Origin: Deinococcus hopiensis KR-140 | GTDB lineage: Bacteria > Deinococcota > Deinococci > Deinococcales > Deinococcaceae | Direction: 5' to 3' | DNA length: 64,000 nucleotides | NCBI RefSeq assembly: GCF_900176165.1 | Contig: NZ_FWWU01000009.1 | Location: forward strand, 918,001 to 982,000 | Shown: positions 52,386-62,883 of the stretch, piece by piece | Position numbering within the stretch: position 1 is the stretch's first letter | Layout: each line of letters starts with the position of its first letter | Notes under the pieces: model-generated | The model's database searches: none | Seen by the model: only the letters and a program-made list of their open reading frames with translations | Told to the model about the DNA's origin: nothing | Program-made: the position numbers and the translations under genes

Positions 52386-53285
52386 GTGCCCACCCCTGCC
52401 CCCCCAATTCCTGCCGCCCCTCCATCCGGGGCCACCGAACATTGCCGGGACGTGACGCGCCAGCACAGCCAGACCTTCTACCTGGGCTCGCAGTTCTTTC
52501 CCCTCCGCGAGCGCCGGGCGGTCTGGGCCGTTTACGCTGCTTGCCGCGAGGGCGACGACTGCGTGGACGAGCGTACAGGGAAGGATGCCGAGCAGGCCCT
52601 CGCCGCGTGGTGGGACCGGGTGCAGGCCGCCTACGCGGGCCGCCCCGCGCCGGACCCCATCTCGCAGGCGCTCGCCTGGGCGGTGGCCCACTGGCCGGTG
52701 CCCCTCTCCGCGTTCGAGGAACTGCACGAGGGCCTGCGGACGGACCTTCAGGCCCACCCGTACCGCAATATGGACGACCTGATCCTGTATTGCCGCCGGG
52801 TGGCGGGGGTGGTGGGCTTTATGGTGGCCCCCATCTGCGGCTACCGGGGCGGCGAGCGCACCCTCTACGCGGCGCTGCGGCTGGGCCAGGCCATGCAGCT
52901 CACCAACATCTTGCGCGACGTGGGCGAGGACCTGGAGCGTGGGCGGGTCTACCTGCCCGACACACTGCTGCGCGAGTACGGCGTTACCCGCCCCATGCTG
53001 GAGCGTGGGCACGTGACCCCCGAATACCGTGCGCTGATGCGCCACCTCTCGGCGCTGGCCCGCGACTGGTATGCCGAGGGCCGCATGGGGATTCCCTGTC
53101 TGAACGGCTCGGCCCGGCTGGCTGTGCAGACGGCCGCCCGCTCCTACGAGGGCATACTGGACGACCTCGCGCGCGGCGATTTCGACAACTTCCGCCGCCG
53201 GGCACACGTGAGCGGCACGCGCAAATTGCTGATGCTGCCGCAGGCGTGGTGGGAACTCCGGCTGGCAGGGAGTGTGGGGGTGTAA
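52386..53285 (+). CDS. crtB: Phytoene synthase
   Basis: The 299-residue protein joins two geranylgeranyl diphosphates to make phytoene, the first step to deinoxanthin. The two Asp-rich substrate motifs are DDCVD (57-61) and NILRDVGEDLERGRVYLP (174-191, with Asp178 and Asp182). Start GTG with AGAGGAGAT upstream. About 250 bp separate it from crtI. Confidence 0.93.
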   Translation: MPTPAPPIPAAPPSGATEHCRDVTRQHSQTFYLGSQFFPLRERRAVWAVYAACREGDDCVDERTGKDAEQALAAWWDRVQAAYAGRPAPDPISQALAWAVAHWPVPLSAFEELHEGLRTDLQAHPYRNMDDLILYCRRVAGVVGFMVAPICGYRGGERTLYAALRLGQAMQLTNILRDVGEDLERGRVYLPDTLLREYGVTRPMLERGHVTPEYRALMRHLSALARDWYAEGRMGIPCLNGSARLAVQTAARSYEGILDDLARGDFDNFRRRAHVSGTRKLLMLPQAWWELRLAGSVGV

Positions 53286-53535
53286 AAAGCGGTCAGCTTT
53301 CGGGTGGCAGCAAAATTTACAGAGGGGGCTTGAGGTGCGCCTCTTCCCCTTCCCCTTGATGGGGGACCGGTACAACTCGCACCGCGAGAGGCCAGAGGGG
53401 GTGAGCGGGCCGGGCGTTCCGGGCCCTCTGAAAGCCAACACAGGCGGGCCACCTTCGGCGTCCACCCCCTTCCCAGCCCTCTCCACAAAGCGGAGGGAAA
53501 AAATCCTCGCCCTCTTTTCACTGTAAGGATTCTCC
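53286..53535. other. Spacer between crtB and crtI
   Basis: No gene. Contains TACAGAGGGGGCTTGAGG and a GGGCCGGGCGTTCCGGGCCC inverted repeat at about 53405-53425 that could form a hairpin. The ribosome site AAGGA precedes the ATG of crtI. Confidence 0.5.
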
Positions 53536-55248
<1,713 letters not shown>

Positions 55249-55272
55249 AAAAAACCCGCCGGAGGAGGCGGG
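55249..55272 (-). terminator. Terminator between crtI and the astacin gene
   Basis: CCCGCC-N5-GGCGGG with A6 to the left. On the minus strand the stem is followed by TTTTTT, so it serves the protease gene. Confidence 0.8.
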
Positions 55273-55297
55273 CCTTGGGTTCGGCGGAGCGCGCGCT

Positions 55298-56128
55298 TCA
55301 GCGCGGGTACATGAAGTTGATGGTGGACTTGTCGGTGGTGCTGTAGCCGTTTCGCTGTCCCATGCGGTTCAGGTCTATGGCGCTGTTGAGCGGCTTGATC
55401 GCCAGTTTGCCGTTGAAGTAGGCGGGGTAGTGCATGATCGAGTCGAAGTCGTAGGGGCCGTAGCCCTTGGAGCCGCTGCGAATCTGGTACTGGCTCTGCC
55501 AGTCGGCGGGAATGTTGTTCCACTGGATGGCGACGTAGGAGTCGCGGTCCGGGCGGGTCTGCTCGTGAAAGAGGCCCATCGCGTGGCCGAACTCGTGCAT
55601 GATGCTGCCCACTGTGCAGCGGTCCGCCAGCGTTAGCGTCTGCCGCCCGCCCACCATCCCGAGACTGCTGGAGCATTCGGTGCCGGTGTTGTAGGTGATC
55701 TGCACGTAGTTCGCCTGGCTGGTGCGCGGCGTGACCACGACGTTGGTGGTATTGCGAATGTTGGCGGCGGCCTGGTTTACCCGGTCGCGCACGGCCTGGG
55801 GCACAGTGCTGGCGAAGGTGTAGGGAATGGTGCGGCCCGTCCAGCGGTAACGGGTATCTACCACATAGGTGCCCTGGGGCCCAAGCGCGTTCACGTCGTC
55901 TGCGGCGATGATGTCGTCTTCGAGCAGCAACATGCCGTCACGCACGAAGGCCGTCACGGTCTGGCGGCTGCCGTCTTCCAGAATCAGGGTCACGGAGCGC
56001 GTGTCGGGTCTGGCGGCACTCATCCCGCCGTTCGGGCCGGTAACGCTCCCGACCGCCTCCTGGGGAGCGGTGGAGCAGGAAGCGAGGACGGCAGACAGCA
56101 GGGTAAGCAGGGGCAGGGTGCGGCGCAT
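55298..56128 (-). CDS. Astacin-type zinc metalloprotease lipoprotein
   Basis: The 276-residue protein has a lipoprotein signal with lipobox LASC (Cys18). The zinc site is HEFGHAMGLFHE (178-189), the long astacin form HExxHxxGxxHE, and the Met-turn is SIMHYP (230-235). It should be anchored outside the membrane and cleave proteins there. Length and order fit family M12A. Confidence 0.92.
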   Translation of the reverse strand: MRRTLPLLTLLSAVLASCSTAPQEAVGSVTGPNGGMSAARPDTRSVTLILEDGSRQTVTAFVRDGMLLLEDDIIAADDVNALGPQGTYVVDTRYRWTGRTIPYTFASTVPQAVRDRVNQAAANIRNTTNVVVTPRTSQANYVQITYNTGTECSSSLGMVGGRQTLTLADRCTVGSIMHEFGHAMGLFHEQTRPDRDSYVAIQWNNIPADWQSQYQIRSGSKGYGPYDFDSIMHYPAYFNGKLAIKPLNSAIDLNRMGQRNGYSTTDKSTINFMYPR

Positions 56129-56216
56129 GGGTAAAACCTCCGTATGGGATGGAGGTGCAGCCTATCCGCCCAGGGGTGATGAAGCCGTGATTGCGCTGTG
56201 TCCCGCCCTCCCAGGG

Positions 56217-57065
56217 TCAACCCGTGCGCTGACTCCGCTTCCGCAACCACCCCAGGATCAGGGCCAGTACCTCCGCGCGCGGCTCGTCGTTCAGCAACTC
56301 GTGATAGCCGCCCTCCACGAGTTGCAGCGTTTTATCGGTGGCGGAGATCAGCTGTATAAACCGTTTGGACCCGTTCACATCCGTCACCCGGTCGGCCGTT
56401 CCGTGAACCACCAAGGTGGGCAGCGTCCAGCGCGGGTATTTGGCCCACAGTTCGCCGCTCAGGCGCAGCATGGACGCGCCCGTCAGCGCAGGTACCCGGC
56501 CCTGATAGATCAGCGGGTCCGAACGGTAGGCCGCTTCCTCCTCGGCCAGGCGCGACAGCACGCCTTCGCCCAGATCGGTCACGGGAGCGGCGGGAGCGAG
56601 TTTCGCCAGCATGGGGGCCAGCGCTTTGAGCCACTGGGGCTGGTCCTCCCCGATCAGGAGGGCGGGGCTGGAAAGAATCACGCCTGCCAGTCCCCGGGGA
56701 TCTCGCGCCACGCTCGCCGCTGTCACCAATCCGCCCAGCGAGTGCCCGAAGGCATAGAGGGGCAGGGGCTGAGCCCGCAGCGTTTCGCGCACCCGCAGGT
56801 GGTCTTCTTCCAGTTGCGCCGTGTCAACCACCGCCCGCCGCCCCTCCGAGCGCCCGTGTCCCCGTTGGTCGTAGGCGTACACCGTGAAGCCTGCCCCCAC
56901 CAGCGCGGGAATCAGGCGGTGGTACCGCTCCACGTAGCGCCCGGCGTGCTCGCCGAAGCCGTGGGTGAGCAGCACGGCGGCCAGCGGCCCATCGGCGTGC
57001 CAGACGTAACCGGTGACGGGCGTGCCCGCGTTCCAGGGAGACGGCTCCCACGTTGCGTTGTGCAT
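56217..57065 (-). CDS. Alpha/beta hydrolase, monoacylglycerol lipase / lysophospholipase type
   Basis: From the ATG at 57065 (MHNATWEPSPW) the product is about 282 residues. Oxyanion and nucleophile motifs are LTHGFGEHAGRY and FGHSLGGL (Ser in GHSLG); the acid is in VVHGTADRVT and the His in GGYHELLND. The layout is that of the S33-type monoglyceride lipases. An earlier ATG at 57086 is less likely. Confidence 0.88.
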   Translation of the reverse strand: MHNATWEPSPWNAGTPVTGYVWHADGPLAAVLLTHGFGEHAGRYVERYHRLIPALVGAGFTVYAYDQRGHGRSEGRRAVVDTAQLEEDHLRVRETLRAQPLPLYAFGHSLGGLVTAASVARDPRGLAGVILSSPALLIGEDQPQWLKALAPMLAKLAPAAPVTDLGEGVLSRLAEEEAAYRSDPLIYQGRVPALTGASMLRLSGELWAKYPRWTLPTLVVHGTADRVTDVNGSKRFIQLISATDKTLQLVEGGYHELLNDEPRAEVLALILGWLRKRSQRTG

Positions 57066-57142
57066 ACCCGGCAGTCTAACCCTCACGGCAGATCAAGGGA
57101 TTTCTTACGCAATCGGGGAGCGGAATGGCCAGACTGGGCCCC

Positions 57143-57583
57143 ATGGCAGATATTGCGCGCAAGGCGAGCGCCCACTGGACGGGCGATCTGATGAAGGGCC
57201 AGGGCACCGTGAGCACCGGCAGCGGCACCCTCAAGGACGCCCAGTATTCCTTCAAGACCCGCTTTCAGGAGGGTGTGGGCACCAACCCCGAGGAACTCCT
57301 CGCCGCCGCCCATGCGGGCTGCTTCACCATGCAGCTCTCGGCGCTGCTTGCCGGGCACGGTCACGATCCCCAGGACCTGCGGACCGAGGCCACCTGCGAG
57401 ATGGTGCGCGACGGAGCAGGCTTCAAGATCAGCACCATGCGCCTTACCATTCGGGGCAAGGTGGGCAACATCGATGGTGCCGAGTTCGAGCGCCACGTGG
57501 GAGAGGCGGCCAAGCTGTGCCCGCTGAGCCGTGTGATGGCGGGCAACGTGGAAATCGTTCACGAGGCCGTGCTCGAGGGGTAA
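57143..57583 (+). CDS. OsmC-family peroxiredoxin-like protein
   Basis: The 146-residue protein carries the two redox Cys of the family, in AAAHAGCFTM and AAKLCPLSRV. OsmC/Ohr proteins reduce organic hydroperoxides; the sequence is closer to OsmC than to Ohr. This suits the oxidative stress tolerance of the genus. The first ATG at 57125 is possible, but MADIARKASAHWTGDL is the usual start. Confidence 0.9.
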   Translation: MADIARKASAHWTGDLMKGQGTVSTGSGTLKDAQYSFKTRFQEGVGTNPEELLAAAHAGCFTMQLSALLAGHGHDPQDLRTEATCEMVRDGAGFKISTMRLTIRGKVGNIDGAEFERHVGEAAKLCPLSRVMAGNVEIVHEAVLEG

Positions 57584-57705
57584 GCCTTCGGCAGTCCGCT
57601 TGCAGCCCTCAGCATTTCAAGTCCCTGTTCCGGCGGGGGCTTTTTCTGTTGAGGGAACAGTCATTTGGCCGATGTGCTGCGTCCTGACGCCCGGTACGGT
57701 GAGTC

Positions 57706-58272
57706 ATGAGCCACCTGTATTACCTCGTCGGCCCGCCTGGATGTGGCAAGCGGACCGTAGGCCAGGCGCTGTCACGGCTGACGGGCGCGGCGCTGCTGGA
57801 CAACCACCTCGCCAATGATCCGGTGTTCACGGCCTTTGGGCTGGACGGCGTCCGCCCCGTGCCCGATCACGCCTGGCCCTTCGTGGCCCGCATTCGCGCC
57901 GTGCTGCACGAGGCCGCGCTCGCTGCCCCGCCCGAGGTGAGCCACATCTTTACCAACTACCTCGCCAACCTGCCGGGCGAGGCGAACGCGCTGAACAAGC
58001 TGCGGGAACTGGCCGCTGGTCGGGGCGCCGTTTTCGTGCCCGTGTGGTTGGGCTGCCCGCTGCCCGAACTCGAACGGCGCGTCACCCTGCCCGAGCGGCG
58101 CGAGCGGTTGAAGCTGCGCGACCCGGCAGGCCTGCGTGACCTGCTGGAACGGGCTGGAACGCTGCCCCCGCCTCCAGATGCCCTGCTGCTGAACACCGCC
58201 ACCTTAGAGCCCGCCGAGGCTGCGCGGCAAATCTTGGCCTTTGCCCAGGCTCCAGCGCAGGTCGCGGGTTGA
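57706..58272 (+). CDS. P-loop kinase-like protein, 188 aa
   Basis: YYLVGPPGCGKRTVGQAL is a Walker A loop (GPPGCGKRT, residues 9-17). The body resembles the shikimate/gluconate kinase-like AAA_33 group, with an Arg-rich lid (ERRVTLPERRERLKL). The substrate is unknown. Confidence 0.75.
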   Translation: MSHLYYLVGPPGCGKRTVGQALSRLTGAALLDNHLANDPVFTAFGLDGVRPVPDHAWPFVARIRAVLHEAALAAPPEVSHIFTNYLANLPGEANALNKLRELAAGRGAVFVPVWLGCPLPELERRVTLPERRERLKLRDPAGLRDLLERAGTLPPPPDALLLNTATLEPAEAARQILAFAQAPAQVAG

Positions 58273-58329
58273 GGCCCGCGGTGCTGCTGGACAGCCGTCT
58301 CTTTCAGGACGCCGTGTACAGGCCCCACG

Positions 58330-58476
58330 GTGCGTGATCCGGCCACCTTACGCGAGACGTTGGCGAGCATCGGCGACCCTGCCCCCACCCCCCGCGCCAT
58401 CCGCCTCGACACCTCCGCCCTCTCGCCTGCCAATGCGGCGCTCCCGATCGCATGGCCCTGGGAAGCGCTGTTCTGA
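58330..58476 (+). CDS. Small hypothetical protein, 48 aa, doubtful
   Basis: VRDPATLRETLASIGDPAPT, PRAIRLDTSALSPANAALPI. Codon use is host-like, and the GTG lies within the leftover of an upstream frame. No family. Confidence 0.3.
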   Translation: MRDPATLRETLASIGDPAPTPRAIRLDTSALSPANAALPIAWPWEALF

Positions 58477-58484
58477 TCATCCCC

Positions 58485-58691
58485 TCAATCCAGCTGAAAG
58501 CGGACCGGCTCGGTGTCTTCGCGCACCACCTGTTCGTCGGGTTCCAGGCCGTGACTGCCAAACAGTCCACCTGCCACCTGGCTTACGCCCAGGGGATCGC
58601 CCAGCCGCCGGTCCCGGTCCAGGGGGCGGATAAAGAACGACAGCACGATCAGGCCCAGCGGCAGCACGAGAAAGATCAGGATGGCCGTCAT
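58485..58691 (-). CDS. Small membrane protein, 68 aa
   Basis: MTAILIFLVLPLGLIVLSFF is one membrane helix, followed by a soluble tail (GDPLGVSQVAGGLFGSHGLE). No family recognised. It faces the small + strand frame tail to tail. Confidence 0.6.
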   Translation of the reverse strand: MTAILIFLVLPLGLIVLSFFIRPLDRDRRLGDPLGVSQVAGGLFGSHGLEPDEQVVREDTEPVRFQLD

Positions 58692-58744
58692 GCCTCATCG
58701 TAGAGAACTGCGGCCAACGGTGATGTGACGGACGCCGGGGCTGC

Positions 58745-59347
58745 TTAGGCGTCCGAAGGTGGGAGGGCCCAGCCCACCCTGTCTGCCCAGTCCTCCGCCG
58801 CCGCCACGATCAGGTCCATAACTGGGTTTTTGACCGCGTAGTAGGCGTCCACGTCGCCACCGTGCAGGTGGGCGAGTTGCACCTTGACCCCACCGTAAGC
58901 CGCCGCCGCGCCCGCGTTTGCCCGCAGGTAGTCGCGCATGAGCAGGGCGTAACGCTGGTTTGCGCGCCCCAGCTCGCGGAGATGCACGTGCGTTCGCCGC
59001 GGTTCGCTCGCATAGCGCTTGGCGAGTTCGCTTTCCGGCCAGTTCAAGCTGGGGCGCGCGTCGTCCGCCTGCACCTCCGACCGGGTCTGCAGGCCCAACG
59101 CGGCAAGTTCGGGCAGCCACAGGTCCGCGTCTTCCAGTCGGCGAACGGTGACCTGCACGTCCAGCACGTCCTTGGCTGCGAGGCCAGGCACAGAGGTGGA
59201 GCCGATGTGGTGAATGGACAGGGCCCGTTTTCCGAGCACCTCACGCAATCTCTGCGCGAAGGTCTGGAAACGGACGGGCCAGCCGGGATCGGCGGAGACA
59301 ATCTGGAGGCGTTTGGGCGCGAGCGGCCCTGTCAACGGCTCCGTCAC
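58745..59347 (-). CDS. GrpB family (UPF0157) nucleotidyltransferase-fold protein
   Basis: The 200-residue protein has the GrpB signature SIHHIGSTSVPGLAAKDVLD, VQVTV at about 41-65 and NWPESELAKRYASEPRRTHV, HLRELG further on. The fold is that of nucleotidyltransferases; the function is not established. Its GTG overlaps the stop of the HxlR gene (GTGA), so the two are an operon. Confidence 0.88.
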   Translation of the reverse strand: MTEPLTGPLAPKRLQIVSADPGWPVRFQTFAQRLREVLGKRALSIHHIGSTSVPGLAAKDVLDVQVTVRRLEDADLWLPELAALGLQTRSEVQADDARPSLNWPESELAKRYASEPRRTHVHLRELGRANQRYALLMRDYLRANAGAAAAYGGVKVQLAHLHGGDVDAYYAVKNPVMDLIVAAAEDWADRVGWALPPSDA

Positions 59348-59697
59348 CCGGCGCAGCGGTGTTCGGGCGTGTCGTCCTCGTGCAGGTGGGTACGGCCCCA
59401 GCTGCCGATGGCGTCGATCACGGCCTGGAGCTCGCGGCCGGCGGGCGTCAGACCATACACGCTGCGGGCCAGCTTGCCGTGGCTGTCTTCGGTGCGCTTG
59501 GTGATGAGGGCCAGGGCTTCGAGGTGTTCCAGGCGTTGCGTGAGGGTAGCGCTGTTGCAGCCTCCAACGGCCCGGGCCAGCTCGTTGAAGCCTTTTTCAC
59601 CGTCCAGCAGAGCGCGGACAATGTGCAGCACCCACTTCTCCTGCAACACGCCGATGGCCCGGTAGACCGGGCAAAAATTGGGGTGCGCGCTGCTCAT
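59344..59697 (-). CDS. HxlR-family transcriptional regulator
   Basis: CPVYRAIGVLQEKWVLHIVR, ALLDGEKGFNELARAVGGCN is the HxlR start with its conserved Cys; the winged helix follows (SATLTQRLEHLEALALITKR). Such regulators sense quinones, aldehydes or redox state. Divergent from the nitroreductase gene with about 85 bp between, so that gene is a likely target. Confidence 0.9.
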   Translation of the reverse strand: MSSAHPNFCPVYRAIGVLQEKWVLHIVRALLDGEKGFNELARAVGGCNSATLTQRLEHLEALALITKRTEDSHGKLARSVYGLTPAGRELQAVIDAIGSWGRTHLHEDDTPEHRCAG

Positions 59698-59749
59698 ATG
59701 CAGACTATACACTCCCTGACCGGGCAGACTGCGGCGTGAATCACACCGC

Positions 59750-59777
59750 TTGACTTTTCAAACCACTTTGCTAATAT
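59750..59777 (+). promoter_or_regulatory. Promoter of the nitroreductase gene
   Basis: TTGACT, 16 nt, TAATAT; the -10 box ends 6 nt before the ATG at 59784, so the transcript should be nearly leaderless. The HxlR operator should lie here or just to the left. Confidence 0.65.
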
Positions 59778-59783
59778 TGGCCC

Positions 59784-60410
59784 ATGACCACGAACTCCAC
59801 CCTCACCCGCCCCCTGACCGCCACCGAAGCCATCGAGAGCCGCCGCAGCATCCGCAAGTTCGTGCAGGAACCCATCAACCAGGAAGACCTTCACGAGATT
59901 CTGCGCCTGGCCAGCCTCGCTCCCAGCGCGTGGAATGCCCAGACCTGGCGCTTTGCGGTGGTGCAGAACCCCGAGATCAAGGCCCAGCTGCGCGAGGCCG
60001 CCTACGGTCAGGCGCAGGTCACCGACGCCCCCGCGGTCATCGTGGTGTACAGCGACATGGAAGACACCCTGCAGACGGTGGAGGAGACCGCTCACCCCGG
60101 CATGGGGGAGGCCGGGCGCACCGGTCAGCGCGGCACCTTTGACCGCGCGTTCGGTACGCAGGAGGTGGCGCAGCGCGGCGCTTGGGGTCTGACGCAGGCC
60201 AACATTGCCTTCGGCTTCCTGATGGTCGCTGCTCGCGGCCTGGGCTACGACACGGTGCCCATGCTCGGCTTCCAGCCCGACAAGGTCAAGGAAATCCTCG
60301 GCCTGCCCGAGCACGTGCAGTTCGCGGGTCTGCTGCCCGTCGGCAAGCGTGCCGAGGAAGGCTTCCCGCACCACCGCCACAGTGTGGACCGCATCGCGAA
60401 GTTCTACTGA
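59784..60410 (+). CDS. Nitroreductase-family flavoprotein
   Basis: The 208-residue protein has EAIESRRSIRKFVQEPINQE (FMN-binding RRSIR), LASLAPSAWNAQTWRFAVV and the C-terminal GLLPVGKRAEEGFPHHRHSV. It uses FMN and NAD(P)H to reduce nitro compounds, quinones or similar. Control by the divergent HxlR regulator is the usual arrangement. Confidence 0.92.
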   Translation: MTTNSTLTRPLTATEAIESRRSIRKFVQEPINQEDLHEILRLASLAPSAWNAQTWRFAVVQNPEIKAQLREAAYGQAQVTDAPAVIVVYSDMEDTLQTVEETAHPGMGEAGRTGQRGTFDRAFGTQEVAQRGAWGLTQANIAFGFLMVAARGLGYDTVPMLGFQPDKVKEILGLPEHVQFAGLLPVGKRAEEGFPHHRHSVDRIAKFY

Positions 60411-60428
60411 TCTCCCGAAGATCGGCAA

Positions 60429-60479
60429 ATTGGAGGGGCCGCCGGGGTGGATATTCCGCCCGGCGGCCCCTCCAATTTT
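60429..60479 (+). terminator. Long hairpin terminator of the nitroreductase gene
   Basis: AAATTGGAGGGGCCGCCGGG and CCCGGCGGCCCCTCCAATTT pair perfectly, with a short loop. T-rich sequence follows. Confidence 0.88.
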
Positions 60480-60682
60480 AATTGAAGGGTTGGAGCTTTG
60501 GCGGCTGGGGCACGTATGGCGGGTCACCCACCCCCTGCTGGGGCAACGCTCAAGCGCTGGACCCGAAAAGGGGCACCTCGCTTTTTTCTGTTCGGCTTTT
60601 TGCGGGTGATGAAGGTGCAGACAACGCCGGGGCCATCGCCACCAAGCGGCGCAGGGCCCCGGCGTGCAGCGCCCGGAGATTC
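60480..60682. other. No gene seen
   Basis: G+C-rich sequence with a short CCCCGAAAAGGGG-like hairpin near 60560 and CGCCGGGGCC/GGCCCCGGCG near 60625-60665. No reading frame with a start site. Confidence 0.45.
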
Positions 60683-60806
60683 ATAAGGATTCCGGTGAAT
60701 CCATCATGAAATAACGCGGCAACCCAGGCGGAGTGAGCAGAAAAAACGGTGACACAGAGGGGTGGAATCACCGGAGCGGGCGGAACGGATGACCTGGAAA
60801 CCGTAT
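60683..60806 (+). repeat. Short interspersed repeat, family 2 (copy 3)
   Basis: ATAAGGATTCCGGTGAATCC, ATGAAATAACGCGGCAACCC, AATCACCGGAGCGGGCGGAA, CGGATGACCTGGAAACC. Best preserved of the three copies. Confidence 0.8.
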
Positions 60807-61383
60807 GAACTCGCCCCACAGTCTCGTGCTGTCCACCCAGGGCGGCGGGGCGTACCTCTGTACGTGAGCGAGGCCAACCGCATGAGCCGTTATCCCCACG
60901 CCGGCGGCGTGCCGAACGCTTCCGCTGGGCAGGTGATCGTGTCGGGTCTCTCCGATACCAGCTTGCCCGAGCTGCGGGGCAACTCCAGGCACGCGCCGAA
61001 AAACATCGCTCTGACCGGACAGGACCATTTGCGCGGCCCGCTTCACCATCAGGATCTCGGTAGGCTCAACACGGGTTTTCCCCCTATGGGCGAGCGCACC
61101 CGCGCGGATGCCGTTCCAGGGGAGAGGACGCAAGTCCCAGACTTCCCCTTGAAAGAACGGCATCCGGACCCCGGGCCAACCCGGACTGTCGGGAACAGGG
61201 TAACCCTGCCCGGCCTGGAATATGGGTCAAAGTGCGGACTTCTTTTTGACCGGGCCAGGCGGGCGAACTTGAATAGGTATGGGGGAGAAGGGGGAGCCCT
61301 GGGGGCTGCCCTTCCACCTGTTTCGGGAGCGGATCACGGCTCCCTCGCCCCCCATTGGGAGCCCACGCTGCGCTCCAGTCGAA
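60807..61383. other. No intact gene; faint family 1 repeat remnant
   Basis: Between about 61228 and 61320 the order GGACTTCTTTTTGACC, GCGAACTTGAATAGG, GGGGGAGAAGG, GCTGCCCTTCCACC recalls repeat family 1, without clear ends. A longer + strand frame (60762-61481) has no recognisable residues and crosses repeat family 2, so I do not accept it as a gene. Confidence 0.35.
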
Positions 61384-62010
61384 GGGGAGGACCCAGCCAT
61401 CAGCAGATGAGCCGCGGGCGGGCGCTGGAGGCCCTGAAGCGGCTGGAGGAGGCCCATGTAGGGGAGGCCTCACCGCACTGAGCTGCGCGGTGGACGCCCT
61501 GGGCGCCGGCAATTCGGCGCTCGAAGCGGGGCGACCCGTCCTGACCCTGGCAACTCGCCCGGCTGGGTCATGGTGTCGGTGTGGTCAAACGCCCATAACT
61601 TGCCCAGATTGCCCGCCATCACCGCACACGGGCTCAACCGCAACGTGCGCCCGGCCCGGCTGGACCTTTACTCTGGTGGCCGAGGGACGGGCCGAGTCCT
61701 TCGCCGGCGGGGTGTGTGGCCTGGGTTCCTGCACCACCACGCTGGGCCTGGAGGAGTTGCGGGGACTGTGGCCCCGACATCAGGCGAGGTTGCACGGGCA
61801 AGACTTCGGCGTGGTCCGCGGGTACATCCTCGGCGGCGTGGCGCTATGGGAAACCCAGCACGGTGGGCCTTTCCGGTGACGCCGGATTCGCCCTGGGCGA
61901 GCGCGTGGTGCGGGATGACCCCGTCCGCACGGGCCGCAGCGCTGCTCAGGCCCTCTCCGAGCCCTGGCGGCAGATCGAGGAGGAATCGGGGCTACTCGCG
62001 CCGACAGGTG
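61384..62010 (+). pseudogene. Decayed hypothetical gene
   Basis: The part WTFTLVAEGRAESFAGGVCG, LGSCTTTLGLEELRGLWPRH, DFGVVRGYILGGVALWETQH is coherent, and a following piece VVRDDPVRTGRSAAQALSEP, WRQIEEESGLLAP is in another frame. No start is seen. It runs into the 3' end of the metal transporter gene on the other strand. Family unknown. Confidence 0.4.
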
Positions 62011-62795
62011 AGCAGCGCCAGCAAAAAGATGGCGGTATTGACCAGCACGATGGTCGCTCCCGGAGCGGTATTGGCGTAGTAGCTGATGTACAGGCCGGTC
62101 ACGCCCCCCAGGATGCCCAGCGCGGCGGCGAGCACGATCATCTTCTTCAGGCTGCGGGCCATCAACCGGGCGGCGGCGCTGGAGGTGATGAGCAGGCTGA
62201 CGCTGAGGGTGGTTCCCACGAGTTGCACGGTCAAGACCACCACCAGCCCGATCAAGATCAGCAGCAGGTTGTTCAGCCGCCCCACCGGAAGCCCGATGGC
62301 CCGCGCCTCGGTGGGATCGAAGGCCGAGAGCAGCAGCTCCTTTTGCACGGCGGTGAGCAGCGCCCCCACCACCACCGTGACGCCCAGCGCGCCCCACAGG
62401 TCCGCCGGGGTCACGCCCAGCGGATTGCCAATCAGGAAACTGGCGAGGTCGGTGGTAAAGGTGGATGCCCGGGACAGCATAACCACCCCCAGGGCGAACA
62501 TGCCCACGAACACGATGCCGATGGCGCTGTCCTGCTTCAGGCCGCTGCGCTGCCCTATCGCCCCGATGCCCAGTGCCGTGAGCACAGCGGCCAGGAGTGC
62601 GCCCACCAGCAGGTTCCCTTTCGTCAGAAACGCCCCCACGATGCCCGGCAACACCGCGTGGCTCATCGCGTCCCCGATGTAACTCAGGCCCCGCAGCACC
62701 ACCCACGCGCCCACAAGCGCGCACAGCAAGCTGACGAGCACGACGGCGGCGAGCGCCCGCACGAAAAAGTCGAACTGGAGGGGATCGGTCAGCAT
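61992..62795 (-). CDS. Metal ABC transporter permease (ABC-3, Mn/Zn type)
   Basis: The 267-residue protein has about eight membrane helices and the ABC-3 motifs LRGLSYIGDAMSHAVLPGIV, FDPTEARAIGLPV and LVGTTLSVSLLITSSAAARL. It forms the channel of a Mn, Zn or Fe importer with the ATPase and binding protein that lie upstream in the same direction. Manganese import is central to radiation resistance in this genus, so Mn is likely but not shown. Confidence 0.9.
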   Translation of the reverse strand: MLTDPLQFDFFVRALAAVVLVSLLCALVGAWVVLRGLSYIGDAMSHAVLPGIVGAFLTKGNLLVGALLAAVLTALGIGAIGQRSGLKQDSAIGIVFVGMFALGVVMLSRASTFTTDLASFLIGNPLGVTPADLWGALGVTVVVGALLTAVQKELLLSAFDPTEARAIGLPVGRLNNLLLILIGLVVVLTVQLVGTTLSVSLLITSSAAARLMARSLKKMIVLAAALGILGGVTGLYISYYANTAPGATIVLVNTAIFLLALLTCRRE

Positions 62796-62883
62796 GGGGA
62801 GCCTTCGGCCCGCAGCGCGGAGCGCAGAGGGGTAAAAAAGCCCGCGCGCGCTCCTGCGGAGCTGTTCAGGTCTGCCCTCTGCA

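Noticed and set aside
60762..61481. 239-codon + strand frame
   Set aside because: It begins inside repeat family 2, crosses a remnant of family 1 and shows no protein-like pattern.
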